From: Mixophyes australis
Lineage: Eukaryota; Chordata; Amphibia; Anura; Limnodynastidae
NCBI GenBank assembly: GCA_036250195.1
Contig: JAVHZZ010000003.1
Span: forward strand, 346,421,875-346,485,874
Reading direction: 5' to 3'
Length of the DNA: 64,000 bases
Shown here: piece by piece, positions 1-10,809 of the stretch
How positions within the stretch are numbered: position 1 is the first letter of the stretch
Layout: each line of letters starts with the position of its first letter
Made by a program: the position numbers and the translations under genes
The notes under the pieces: generated by a model
Database searches by the model: none
What the model was told of the DNA's origin: nothing
The model's input: the letters and a program-made list of their open reading frames with translations, nothing else

Positions 1-410
1 GAAGTTTGGGCTTTGATTGTTCCTCTCCAGGACATTGCTTTTTTTTGTATTTATGCAACTTCATTGCAGCATTTGCTATATTCTTGAAGTTATTATCAAG
101 CTGGAATATAAATCTCCCGAGTCCTAGGTCTCATGCAGACTGCATAAGGGTTTTCTCCAAGAAGTTTAAATTGTACTGAGAGGTTAAGCAAGAGGCACAG
201 TGGAATGAGTGTACCAAGGTGTTGGTATTGGCACATGGAGGTGAAGGAAGATTGGGTAGTAGGATGAGTGGCAGTGAAGGCATTGGGTAGAGATGTGTAG
301 GAGTGGACAAAATAGGGGGAGGATGGGATCTAAGGTCTAGGTGGGTGGAAGGTGGCTTTTTTAGGGTATGTGTGTAATGAATTTGTGAGGTATTGGCTGG
401 TGGGAGATGG
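1..410. other. No recognised feature
   Basis: G-rich plus strand with no recognisable gene, repeat or long open frame. I see nothing to annotate here. Confidence 0.5.
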
Positions 411-549
411 TATCATCATCATCATCATCACCATTTATTTATATAGCGCCACTAATTCCGCAGCGCTGTACATAGAACTCACTCACATCAGTCCCTGCCC
501 CACTGGGGCTTACAGTCTAAATTTCCTAACATACACACACACAGACTAT
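411..549 (-). mobile_element. tRNA-derived SINE, 3' part only
   Basis: Starts on the plus strand with an ATC run (about 412-430), then 'tttatatagcgccactaat', then a segment matching the 3' half of the SINE copies at 53.3 and 59.4 kb. It is therefore a minus-strand SINE without its tRNA-like head. Orientation follows from the ATG/ATC tail, which is the 3' end in the complete copies. Confidence 0.75.
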
Positions 550-2200
550 GGGTGTCTGGGAATATTTTTGGAAAGATTTTTATTGTGAATAGGCTAGTAG
601 TGGGTAAGAGTTGTGCTAGATGGGGAGAAGTGTTTTACAGGGTGTCAGATATCCAATACCAAACCAAACATCCCTTCTCTCAGGGGCATTCAGTTTTGGA
701 GAACCAGCTCTTCTAGACAATTTGACAGCTTTGCAATATTATCTCCATTTCTTTATTGAGAACTATATAGTGATGTGGGGGATAGTCAAAGTCATTCAAA
801 TATGTATATATCCTTTTCCTCATTGGTGCTTTTTACTAACTATTTCTCAGATTAGCTTTCAATGTTCTTTGATCTTCATGATGAAACTGTGGTTTGCAAA
901 TGCCTTAGCCAACTAATGGGGCCTCTCACAGACAAGTGTATTTATCCTGAAATCAATTGAATCACTTTAATAGTCCACAGGTGGACTCCAATCAATTAAT
1001 TATGTGATCTCTAATAAAAGTCCAGGGTATTAGCGATAATGAAATGTGAAGACAATCTAATGTATAAATATTATCAGTTACTGCTACAAAGTTTAAAGAA
1101 AATGCATGACAAACATAATAAGAGGTAAAGATTAGCTATCTACACACACTGTACGTATTTAGTACCAGTCCAACCAGTATATCGCCTTGTCTTCTGTGGG
1201 TAGATATAAACGGAATCTATGGATGATCTTTACTTTTAACGGATATGAAATGTTTCTAAATGTGATGGATTTTTTTGAAGACCGATAAAGATCTTTCTAG
1301 TTTGTAGAATAATGTATATTGCCCTACAATACATCTTGTCACTTTTATATTTATTGTTAGATTCAGCTGGTAAAATGAATGGAATGCCCCACTAATGTTT
1401 ACATTGTGCAGAAACGTCAGCTGACTTGGAACTCGAATGTGTATTATCCTTAGACCTCTGCTCATTCACCTCTGAACAATTTATCAGTGTAACTCCTCTT
1501 TCCACAGGTTTTCTTTCAACAGCTGTAAAAATCTGCCTTGTAAGATAAAGATACAGTTCTACCCAGGGACTAAAATGGTTTACCTAAAGATTGATGTATT
1601 TATCTTTACACAATAGTTTTATACCAAGAAAATATCTCTTAAACTCAAGGAAACATTTTGTTGGCTGCTACTTCTAATGCAATCCTGAGACAAGTTATTT
1701 TTATATTTAACAGATAAAAGGACATCACACAATAAAATCCAAAAGTTTAGATGTTGGATAAAGACTGTGTAGGTGTATTATGATTTATTATCAACAGAGC
1801 TTAGGGAGGTTTAGTTTTCCATAATATTCAGATTAAAAGGTTAAAAGGCGAAAATAAAAAAAAATTCAAGGGAAGGAACAATCCTTTCATGTTTGCCGTA
1901 GTTAATGTGTTCTCTAACGTCTGAGTGGGTTTAATGGAACCGTTCTTCTTTATAAGCTTCCTTTCAGTCTTTACTTATTTGGTAAAATTACAGCATCGTG
2001 GTTGTACAATATTAATCTTATTCCATGGTTGAACTGACCCTGATCTTAGTTTAAATGAATAATCAGGAGTAAAGTAAAACAGGCTAATGCCTTTAAACTG
2101 TTAATGATACAATGTATTCGGTAAGTCCTCTATTTTCTTTCAATAGAGACGATGATGCTCTCCAACAGGTTTCCTCTTGCCCATTTGCTGTAAGTCCCAG
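550..2200. other. Unassigned, no gene seen
   Basis: Mostly single-copy, AT-rich sequence. A frame at 620-916 (+, 98 codons) has no recognised domain and no clear splice context. Positions about 906-1018 ('ccacaggtggactccaatca') resemble the degenerate end of a DNA transposon, but this is a weak call. Nothing else stands out. Confidence 0.4.
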
Positions 2201-2377
2201 TGGTAGATTGATCGATCCTTCTAAAAAGGAAAAGTAGGGGTGTTGCCCATAGCAACCAATCAGATTCTAGCTATCGTTTATCTTGTACATTCTAGAATAT
2301 GTTAGCTAGAATCTGATTGGTTGCTATGGGCAACACCTCCACTTCTTTTTTTAGAAGATTTGATCAATTTACCCCCA
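2201..2377. mobile_element. Palindromic MITE, CCAAT-containing family, copy 1
   Basis: Near-perfect inverted repeat. The left arm contains 'gttgcccatagcaaccaat' and the right arm its complement 'ctgattggttgctatgggc', with a loop near 2276-2304. Outer ends are also inverted ('tggtagattgat' against 'gatcaatttacccccа' in the complement sense). Related palindromes lie at 49325-49497 and 60867-61023. No coding capacity. Superfamily is undetermined because no convincing target duplication is visible. Confidence 0.8.
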
Positions 2378-2952
2378 GTGGTCAAAGTGGGTTGGCCTGA
2401 TATACAATGGTATGCCATACTGCCACTTCTAATGCCTTCCTTATAAAACTATCCAATTCCATCCTGCGATGTCTAAATTTCTCCTTAGACCACTGTTTAC
2501 CCACCAATCTTTCTCTGTTGAAGGGTACAGCACTAAACAGCAGATACATTTTATATGCTTATTTGATCGAGTTTATTTTACATGAACAAGTTGACATCAC
2601 AAAGTGCACAACATTTTTGGGAGACTCCTCCCCCTTCCTAAGGTGCATGGCACAATACCCAGCCACCACACCTACCTGCTGGGCTTCTCTGCAGAAAATT
2701 GCTGTGGATGGCAGACTCCTCTGCTTGCCTCCTGCACAGTCTCTGCACAGATGGGGGTCCAGAACCAGGCCCACATGTTACGATGAATGGAGTAGAAGCT
2801 GGCCACCATGAAGGGGAAGAAAGGATAGTAGATGGGAGGTAGGGAATGGAGGAGAGGGCAGGGAAGGAGAGGTAAAGGGGAGAAGGTAAGTGGAGGAACA
2901 GCAGGTGAGGCAACCTGGACATCAGGGAGAAGGAGCAGATCAGCCTCTTGAC
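2378..2952. other. Unassigned, overlapping spurious frames
   Basis: Several overlapping frames occur on both strands between 2407 and 3168, none with a recognisable domain; some run into the MITE at 2953. I see no gene. The plus strand becomes GGA-rich at 2800-2930. Confidence 0.4.
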
Positions 2953-3241
2953 CATACTTGCCAACTCTCCCGGAAAGTCCGGGAGACTCCCGAAATTCGG
3001 GTCAGGCTCCCGCGAGAGTTGGCATTTCTCCCACATCCCGGAATTCCTTTGGTAAAATGGCAAGATTCACAGAGGCTTACGTCATTTGACGCGATTATCG
3101 GTGAATCGCGCCATTTTGGCCCCCACGCGAAAACCGTTGTTTCCGTCGTGGGGGCGGGGCCAAAATAACGTGTTTGGCCGCACGCTGCCCCCTAGTTACG
3201 CCCCTCTCCTGAAAACAAGTTTCCGGGAGTAGGTAAGTATG
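2953..3241. mobile_element. hAT-type MITE, 'CATACTTGCC' family, copy 1
   Basis: Begins CATACTTGCCAACTCTCCC and ends GGTAAGTATG. The same 8 bp, CTCTTGAC, flank it at 2945-2952 and 3242-3249. Inverted ends plus an 8-bp duplication are the hallmark of hAT transposition. The 289-bp body is GC-rich with no open frame of interest. Relatives: 26317-26567, 32455-32625, 49873-50093, and more distantly 32153-32262 and 37138-37482. Confidence 0.9.
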
Positions 3242-4991
3242 CTCTTGACTCGCTGTGCACCCTGTCTGTCAGGTTAGGCATCCTGCCATAGGGTGACGGA
3301 CAGTCATTCAGGACAGGGAGCTGATCCCCGCTCTTATCAACAGGACATTTAAACATTCAGTGGTCTCTGGAGAGTGGGCAGCTTGCAGGAAGAACCCCAA
3401 AACTAAGCCTGGCCTGATAAGCCTGGGACAGCCAAACCAGGGCCCCAAACTCTAGTGCCCTCACCACCCATTTCAGTAAAATAAAATAATGTAAAGGGGC
3501 CCATGTGCCCTGCCCAACCTGCACCCATGGTGAATACGACACTGGTGTCACACACTCTAATACTGCAGTCCGTGCATTGAACCCAGAAGTCATCCAACTG
3601 GTCGACCTAAGAGAGCAAATAAAATCAGATCTCGTCTGACTTGCCCACCCGCATGTGTAACCAAATTGAACAACAATCAGACGCTCTGTAGCTGCCATTT
3701 ATTTTATTTTGTTACCAGGTAGCATGCCACTGATGATGCAGTTTGTAATGTAATTTAACGTCCAATATTGGCGCCATAAACGTGCTCCTTGATGTCTATC
3801 TTCTCTCTGCACACGGAAATCCGAAGTGACGGGAGACCGCTCACAGGGTGCAATATACTTTACACTGACTCACTCACACTGCCATTTATAACAGCTTTTT
3901 AAGGTGAGTCAAATACATATTAGAATGGAAGACATCCAAGCCCAATAACCCGGCCGTCCAGACTGGCAGGGATAATCGTCTGCACCATCACTTTCTATAA
4001 GCCCGCTTGGAACACGTATCCAGGGAAACAGTTGCAGCTGGGGCTATGGCAGAGCTTCACTCACAATCTATGCTGTCATGATTACAAACAGTCTTAGTGA
4101 AAGTTTAAAGTAAATCATTATTTTTCTCCATTTTACCATTCTTAAAACCGTTGCAGCTTTTTTTTACGACCTGCTGTGTGTTTGGACAGTTGTTTAATAA
4201 GATGCAGATCCAAGAGTGACATACTCATCTGACATCACCGATGCGGCTCTGTAAAAGAACACAGTAAAATAACTTGCAAAAATTAACATTTAAATGAAAA
4301 GGGAAGCCATAGATATTTTTTTTCTAATAAAGCTGTAGAAGAGGCTGGGAACAGGGCTGTCAACACTTGTCAGTACTATTACTGGTCATTTTCTAAAGAA
4401 TTATTGACCGGTAACATTTTTTCTGGCACATTGTCGTTTCATAACAACTCCAAAAATGCAAATATTAACAGAATTCAGAGCCCTAGGAGGATCAGAGAAG
4501 GTAAGAAAGGGATTTACAAGCCTACAGAGTCTTAAAATGATCCGTTTGGTACATCTGGACGATGGCAAATTCCTGCTGAACTCTTTCTTTCCCGCCGATG
4601 GATAAAAATATAACTACATTTTAATGTCAGTAAATTAGCAGACGGCCGGCAGCCCTGAATGTTATTCCTGGGATGACACATTCATTTACCGGCCATGTAT
4701 CACTGACGCCATTTAATGTAGGCGCATCTGCTGCATACCAGGGCCAAAGTAAGTCTAATATTGAGTATTTGAATATACAATAAAGCCTAAGAATTACTGA
4801 ACTAAATATTATACTACAAAAAATCTTGGGCCTAACTCACTTTATGTCCAGCGTCGTCTGTTTCTGGTTTGCTAAAAGCTGGTTAGTTTATTGCTGAATA
4901 GGGCAGCAGAACATTTCGTATTAGTCTGAAATTGGCTTGATTGGTTTGCAGTCTTCTCGATAAAAGAATACTTTATAAGCATTGACTGCAA
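3242..4991. other. Mainly single-copy DNA; possible conserved block
   Basis: No gene recognised. Minus frames at 3357-3698 show no domain. About 4545-4745 is non-repetitive and contains dense AT-rich motifs such as 'cattttaatgtcagtaaatt' and 'gacacattcatttaccgg', the texture of vertebrate conserved non-coding elements. That is an impression, not a comparison. Confidence 0.35.
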
Positions 4992-5157
4992 CAGGGACGC
5001 AACCAAGGCTGAGCGATAGGGGGCGATAGCCCAGTATGCAACGCTGAAGGGGGCACAGTTTATTAATATTGTAGGTTCATTTGGTTAAAACTGAGCATTA
5101 GGGGGGCAGCATTTTTGTTTCTCGCCCCAGGCACTAAAATTTTAAGTTACGGCTCTA
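4992..5157. mobile_element. hAT-type MITE, 'CAGAGCCGTAACT' family, copy 1
   Basis: A 166-bp element flanked by perfect 8-bp duplications GACTGCAA (4984-4991 and 5158-5165). The right end, 'aagttacggctcta', is the complement of the family left end seen at 19546. Internal landmarks shared with the second copy are 'ggcgatagcccag', 'tcatttggttaaaa' and 'ggggggcagcattt'. The left end has diverged ('cagggacgcaacca'). Confidence 0.9.
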
Positions 5158-6760
5158 GACTGCAAGTTATCATATGAGTTTCTGTATATTAGAAGAAGGG
5201 GCATAATTATTACATTATTATTTATTAATATCTTGTTAAACACTGCTGCACTGCAGTTATATATGAAAAGCTTATTGTAAGCAGCACAGGTTATACAGGT
5301 TAGGAGTGCAGTACAACAATAAGACTGACAGAATTACATGTTCACTAACTCTCCCCTCATGATACCTGTGGTCTCACCTCTATAAGTAAGCGGTATTATC
5401 TGGATCATCCGCTAACTGGACACTACTATTTAGTGTTGGGAAGGGGGGCAGGGATGTTCGGGAACCCTGAGAATGTCTCAAATCCATGAGTAATATCTGT
5501 CCGAAATATTTAAAAGACAAAAAAAGTTAATATTACCTCAGAATACTGATAATTTTCTACTTCTCCTGACAGACGCTTCTGGCTGCACTACAAAGACATT
5601 GATATTTGTGGTCAGTAGAGCTGAATTGGGCTTATGCCCGTTTGTTTGTTATGCATATTTCTATCGAATGTGCCCACAAAAATGTAGTTTGGTCACATCT
5701 GACACCTGCACCTGCTTACGCTTAAGGAGACGATACATGCGGGGGAAGCCGCAGTTTAAGTACAGTAAGGGCATCTTTGCGTAATTGTCCAGAACGTAGT
5801 TATATCACATGATAAAGACGATGGTCGCCAGCACTAGCTTGCAGCTTCCGGTTGGCTAATTGCAGATTAACCTCTGAAGCTGATAGTGATTTCGTCATTG
5901 GTAGTGCCCATATTATATGATTTTGGGGCCGTATTTTAGAATGAGTTGCTACATTCTTTAGTGCACGAGAAGGAACATTTTGTCCATCCTATTATAGAGG
6001 GTTTTCTGCTGAAATCAAACCTAATAGCGAATGCGTTTTTCATGTAACAAATGTGAAATCACCTTTCTTGTGCTTTTTACCTGATTGGCTGTAAAGGTAT
6101 CCACCTGACATCAATAATTATGATACCTCACGCCTCCTGCTCACCCTTGTCGACCCCCTTCTTTTCTCAAAAGAACAGAATGGGCACCTTGGATGTGGGG
6201 GTGACCCAGTGTTGTCAGCTCTCCTCACCTTTGGGCCCCCTTAGCTTCTGCCCCACTGATCTCACGATAGTCCCACCCTTGCCTGACATAACCTTGGTGC
6301 ATGTGATACTATTGCAGAGCTGGATGCATCTTGAGATGGGCGTAAATATGCTATTTTTGTGTGCGTCTTTTTAGATTTTTGGGAGGAGGATGAATCCATC
6401 TCCCAGTGTTTGTAGGCAGCAAAATGCAGAGAACAGGAGACCTGGCATAGCCTCTGATGTGTTTCTTTAACTACAAATATTTTATCACTTAGGTTAACTA
6501 AGAGGTTTCATGTAAGCATCTGGTAAAATAATAATGCAACCACTAATTCCAGTTAATGCTACAAAAATGCACTGTCTGAAAATATGTTTGAATTTGAAAA
6601 GATTGTGCACATTTTGGCCCAGGAAATTTGAAAGTTCCATTGAATTCTAATTAAAGGTGAATGAATATATGCTATAATTATGGTTTATTCCAATTTGTTT
6701 TCCTGTAAAGGTTAAGAAAAAGACGTGTATAAGTCACTTAACATGCTTCCTCTATCAGGA
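5158..6760. other. Unassigned, no gene seen
   Basis: Non-coding on inspection. Frames at 5599-5784 and 6120-6374 are short with no recognised domain. The part near 5620-5770 is richer in CpG than its surroundings and might be an old repeat. Confidence 0.4.
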
Positions 6761-6765
6761 AGCAA

Positions 6766-7568
6766 CGAAAATCCTGGTCCATTCACTCATCATATCTCGT
6801 CTCGACTATTGCAACCTCCTTCTCACTGACCTTCCTCACTCTTGCACTTCTGACCTCCAATCCACACAAAATGCTGCCGCTAGGCTCATCTTCCTCTTCC
6901 TCTTGTCCTCTGCGTAAATCCCTTCATTGGTTTCCTGTCCATTTCAGAAGTCAGTTCAAGCTCCTTACCCTCACTTACAAAGCCCTTTCCAACACTTCTC
7001 CCCCTTAAATCCTTGTCTTGAGGTACATACCTACCCAGCCACTCCGCTCCGCCTCTGACCTCCGCCTCATTTCACCTCTCATTACCTCCTCCCATGCTCA
7101 CCTCCAAGACTTCTGCCGTGCTGCCCCTAATCTTTGTAACTCCCTATCCCATCTGACTCGACTCTCCCTCAACCTTTAGACCTTCAAACGCTCACTCAAA
7201 ACTCCCCTTTTCAAGCTCACTTATCCTACCACCTCCTAACCATTCTATCACCTCCTGTTCCTCGCGTGATATCTCCATTTTTCTCCCAGTTGGTCCTACT
7301 GTCTCTCAGCACCCCTCCCTTTAGAATGTAAGCCCTCGCGGGCAGTGTGCTCTCTACCTATTGTCCCATGTATGTCTACTGTCCCTCGTATGTACTGACA
7401 TATCTTTTCTGTACTCTGTGTGAGTCCCCATAGTTTTACTCACACTCATCTGTGCTACTTATATGTATTATCTAATCTATTTGTTACTTGCTTCTGTATC
7501 CGGTACTACGGAATCTGTGGCGCCTTATAAATAAATAAATAACTAATAATAATAATAATAATAATAAT
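6766..7568 (+). mobile_element. L2-type LINE, 5'-truncated, C-terminal RT region and 3' UTR
   Basis: Conceptual translation of about 6770-6900 gives 'SRLDYCNLLLTDLP' and 'STQNAAARLI', the well-conserved stretch after the catalytic core of L2/CR1-group reverse transcriptases. The frame then breaks repeatedly. The 3' UTR contains 'atgtaagccctcgcgggcag' and 'tacggaatctgtggcgcct', followed by the short-repeat tail (TAA)n at 7541-7567. L2-clade elements end in such tails rather than poly(A). Inactive: 5' part missing, frame broken. Confidence 0.85.
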
Positions 7569-8041
7569 TCAATTTTATATGTATTGAATCTGACGTATTT
7601 GTAAAGTAATATATTAGCCATAGACTCGAATGGTAGAGTACTTCTGGTGGCGAAATTACCATATATCATGGTATAATTCATACTTGTTTTTTAGTACTAA
7701 TTGGCTACAAACGTCAGCAGCTATACTGCAGGCTAAACCAGTATTAACGAGAATACTCTCTATCAATTCACTAGGATCTTGTTTCATCATTGAGGTTTGA
7801 CATTGTGCTTTGTACTTCAAACTTTTTATGATTACTTGTGAATGATGATTCTAGGAAGTTTGCAAATACCAGATAAGTAAAACAACGAAGCCTTTTGTTT
7901 CAATGCCAAAATAAATATCGTCTTTATATTTTGTTTGGGGAAAGAAGATCCAGACAAAGTTAAAGAGCTTTAAAAGCTGCCAACTGTGTATCTACTCTGC
8001 AAACCTGTTTCAGAGTGGGTGATCCTGTACAGAAAGAGCAA
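7569..8041. other. Unassigned, no gene seen
   Basis: AT-rich single-copy sequence. No open frame or repeat recognised. Confidence 0.4.
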
Positions 8042-8361
8042 GAGGTCTAATCATTAAGGAGAGCAAAGCATAAAAAAGGAGTAACTTTGAACCTGGGCAA
8101 AACCATGTTGCTTTGGAGGGGGGAAGTAAATTTAAAATGTGGGGACAAATTTATAGTAGGGGTAGGACATGTTCTAGATTAACTTTAAATTTCAGCGTAA
8201 AATAAAGCTATCAAGTATTTGTGTGCTAGATAGAAGAACAGCCGTTATTTAACTTATGTGCAAGATAGTAAACTAATTTGCAACCATTGCATTGCAACAT
8301 GGTTTGTCCCGAAGGACATGTACTCCTTTTTTTGCCTTACTTTCCTTATTGACTCAGGCCC
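8042..8361. mobile_element. MITE with 'cattaaggagagcaaagc' ends, copy 1
   Basis: The left end reads 'tctaatcattaaggagagca' and the right end 'ttccttattgactcaggcc', imperfect inverted repeats that continue inward as 'aaaaaggagtaactttg' and 'tactccttttttgcctta'. A second copy lies at 38669-39088 and a fragment at 32626-32812. The interior ('caagtatttgtgtgctagat') is shared by all three. No coding capacity; superfamily unknown. Confidence 0.75.
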
Positions 8362-8486
8362 ATTGTGTTTAAATCACCGGTTAAAGTGGTTATGGTGTAG
8401 CAGACCAGATTTTATACATAAAACTGACAAATCAGTTGAGTCAAATATGGAACTATACAAAGCGTAATTAAAAATATTTCAGAGTG

Positions 8487-8605
8487 ATGATATACACTGA
8501 ATGTATAGGTCCTTGAACTTGTTTGACTTGATTGTTACGGATACTATATTGGACTGATGCTTGTTTGTGACCTTTCAAAAATAAAACTTTAAAAAAAAAA
8601 TATAT
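8487..8605 (+). mobile_element. L1/Tx1-type LINE 3' end with poly(A) and 13-bp duplication
   Basis: A 119-bp segment ending 'aaaaataaaactttaaaaaa' is flanked by perfect 13-bp repeats ATATTTCAGAGTG (8474-8486 and 8606-8618). A short 5'-truncated piece with a polyadenylation signal, A-tail and 13-bp target duplication is the standard product of target-primed reverse transcription. Too short to carry coding sequence. Family assignment rests on the A-tail and the resemblance of its end to L1-like elements. Confidence 0.75.
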
Positions 8606-8618
8606 ATATTTCAGAGTG

Positions 8619-9130
8619 TACCTCACTCTATGCAGACTGGCCAAATGTAGACCTGTTCAGACTACCCAATGTCCAAATTGTGGTGCCCCCCTCCCCCTAA
8701 TTTCTGGCACCACCTGTGGCAATGTCCTAACTTTAAATGGATTTGGACAGGAATTATTCATTGCATCACAGGGGCGCACAGAGGATTTTTCAGGGGGGTT
8801 TTCCTCCACCCCCGGAAAAAAAAAACCCTAGAGAGCTGCCACGCATGCGCGGGCTCCGTTTCGACTGCACTGTACTATACAGCAGCCACGGCGCTGTCTA
8901 AGAAGAGTCCGCGGCGGTGCTGTATACAATACAGCACCGCCGCGGACGCTTCTTAGACAGCGCCGCGGCTGCTGTATAGTACAGTACCGATATGTAGGGC
9001 ACTTTTTTAGCGGAGGGGGGTTTCTGGAGACCCAGAAACCCCCCCTGCGTGCGCCACTGCATCAACAAAACTGGGTTGATGATTACCATTATGTTCAACT
9101 AACATTTTCCTCTTTGGTCTTCAAATGAAG
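8619..9130 (+). pseudogene. L1/Tx1-type LINE ORF2 C-terminus, interrupted
   Basis: Translation of 8619-8768 gives, across two frames, 'TTQCPNCGAP' followed by 'NFWHHLWQCPNF'. This is the cysteine/histidine-containing C-terminal region of L1/Tx1-type ORF2 proteins. A single-base frame change separates the halves. The hairpin MITE at 8769-9057 interrupts it. Downstream (about 9058-9130) is probably the rest of the C-terminus, judged only by weak resemblance. Dead copy. Confidence 0.6.
8769..9057. mobile_element. Hairpin MITE, 'CAGGGGCGCAC' family, copy 1
   Basis: Ends 'caggggcgcac' and 'tgcgtgcgccac' are imperfect inverted repeats, with a 7-bp flank repeat TGCATCA on both sides (8-bp hAT type is likely). 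The core is an exceptional palindrome: arms 8869-8925 and 8929-8985, 57 bp each, about two mismatches, loop of about 3 bp. It is GC-rich ('gccgcggacgcttcttagac') in an AT-rich neighbourhood. Second copy at 33311-33572. Confidence 0.85.
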
Positions 9131-9314
9131 GAAAATAATGAATTATCTGATACATCAATATTTAATAAATGTTTTTATGCCAGCCAAGGTCTGCATAGCT
9201 GGAGAATGGATGGACTCCATGGCCCTATGTGTACGTGATTGGATCAGCTCAGTAAATGACACTATTGACTATGAACACTTTCTATATACCAGAAAGTGTT
9301 CTAATTCAAAAAGT

Positions 9315-9548
9315 GTATATAACACCCTACAGTTTTTGGTGCAAATTCAGAAGAAAAGTCTGCAAGAACTTGTATATTATATTTGTATTTCAGCAATGAC
9401 AAATTCAGCAATGGAGCTCTTGTCTTTGGGGGTATATAACACCCTACACTTATTGGTGCAAATTCAGAAAAAAAGCCTGCAAGGACTTGTATGTTTGGAT
9501 CTCACCTATGACAATTAGCAATGGAGCTTTGTTGAACACTGCTACCAC
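9315..9548 (-). repeat. Two tandem 117-bp units downstream of a promoter-like module
   Basis: Unit 1 is 9315-9431 and unit 2 is 9432-9548, sharing 'gtatataacaccctac', 'ggtgcaaattcagaa' and 'agcaatggagct', with divergence in the middle. The plus-strand frame 9138-9518 is only an open reading through the repeat. Read on the minus strand, the units lie just downstream of the CRE/TATA module at 9620-9785, so they may be the 5' leader of a transposable element. Confidence 0.75.
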
Positions 9549-9619
9549 CCTCCTCTTTCACTATACGTTTGCCTGCCAAACTGCTCTCACTCTATCCTAC
9601 CCCTTCTGTATCCCTCTCT

Positions 9620-9785
9620 CAAATGGCACTAGATCGCCGTAGAGGGCAGTATTTATAGATTCCAAAACTCCCGAGATCCGCCGACGTCACAATGACGTTT
9701 TGCCTCGTTTTGGAATCAGAAATAGCGCAAAAGTACCGAGCCGAATCGGGTGGGTTTGGTTCACGGGGAACCGAGCCTGAGCATC
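9620..9785 (-). promoter_or_regulatory. CRE + TATA promoter-like module (minus strand)
   Basis: Read on the minus strand: two CRE-like sites (ACGTCAT at 9693-9700, GTGACGTC at 9683-9690), then a TATA box 'ctataaatact' at 9649-9659 about 25 bp downstream. Initiation would be expected near 9625-9630. The upstream part holds 'ctcggttccccgtgaacc'. The spacing is that of an RNA polymerase II core promoter. I recall similar units from frog sequence, so it is probably part of a dispersed element. Activity is inference. Confidence 0.5.
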
Positions 9786-9794
9786 TCTACTTCT

Positions 9795-10022
9795 CTGCTC
9801 GTATTCTAGATGAGGCCGTACCAATGATCTATACAGTGCCATTATTACTTATTTCTTTCTGCTGCTGATTCCTCTCCCAATGCAACCAAGCATCTGACTT
9901 GCCTTTCTCATTGCTTTGTTACATTGCTTACCTTCCTTTAAGTCACCTGAAATAGTGACTCCTAGATCCCTTTCCTCCTTGGTAGTTTCCATTATAGTGC
10001 CATTAATACTATATTTAGTATA
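9795..10022 (-). pseudogene. CR1-type LINE reverse transcriptase fragment
   Basis: The minus strand translates as 'METTKEERDLGVTISGDLK', then 'KASQMLGCIGRGISS', an in-frame stop, then 'MALYRSLVRPHLEY'. This is the conserved region following the palm domain in CR1 LINE reverse transcriptases ('..LYKSLVRPHLEY..' type). Only about 75 codons remain, with one in-frame stop. It sits just upstream (in minus orientation) of the promoter-like module at 9620-9785; whether the two belong to one element is unclear. Confidence 0.8.
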
Positions 10023-10808
10023 ATGTGCCTGTCAGGTGGAGGTCTGCTGGAAGCCTCTGTCATAAGACAAATGATTTCAGACTGTAACAGTTTATTTGTA
10101 GAAATCCAAGCCAGAAAACAGGTATCTTCAAATTCACATCAAACAAAAAGTAAATCTAAGAAATTGCTCAACAGCAAATAAATAATGTAACAGTTCATAA
10201 CCTGCTCTAAAACTATGCATGTTGCAAATTGTGTGGCATACATTTTACTTCAAAGATAAGAGTTTGAGCCAGGGAGTGTAGAAATCTGAAAATGTACAGA
10301 TTGAGCTGATATTACTCTGACAAACAGAACAATTGGGCGTCTCTTTCTATGAACATTTCCATTGAACTTGAACAAACTAAATAAGTGTTTAAAAAGGTCC
10401 AAATATCCCAGGAATACTATGGCGATACGAGGGGTCAACCATGTCATACTATTGCTGCACATCATATCCCACTTTAATGGACTGTGGGCAGGATACGTTT
10501 TACCCCTTTGTGTTCCCCGGTTCCCCCATGTTCAAGAAGAGGTGGGTACTGGCCATTGTCAAATATAGGTCTGACGGGACCCTCACTCCTGCCTGTTAGT
10601 ATGTTCTTCCCCTTTCAATGTGTATATGTTATGCATGCCATATTTAACCTTTGTCTCCCAGGGTTGCCGAGAGGGGGTGGGGTACCGATTACCCGGGCCC
10701 TCACTGCAGACGGTTTTTATGTTTGTTTGTTTTTTAACTTTATTTTTTTTTTATGTGTTTTTCTTTATTTTTTTTTGTCCAGGGTGTTTTTTGTTGGTGC
10801 TGGTGCCG
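10023..10808. other. Unassigned; T-rich segment
   Basis: No gene recognised. About 10640-10800 contains 'gagggggtggggtaccg' followed by long T-runs, and leads into the palindrome at 10810. The frames at 10484-10819 and 10620-10811 are low complexity. Confidence 0.4.
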
Positions 10809-10809
10809 T

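Noticed and set aside
620..916. 98-codon ORF as a host exon
   Set aside because: No recognised domain and no convincing splice signals.
9138..9518. 126-codon plus-strand ORF as a gene
   Set aside because: It reads through two tandem 117-bp units; the module is better explained on the minus strand.
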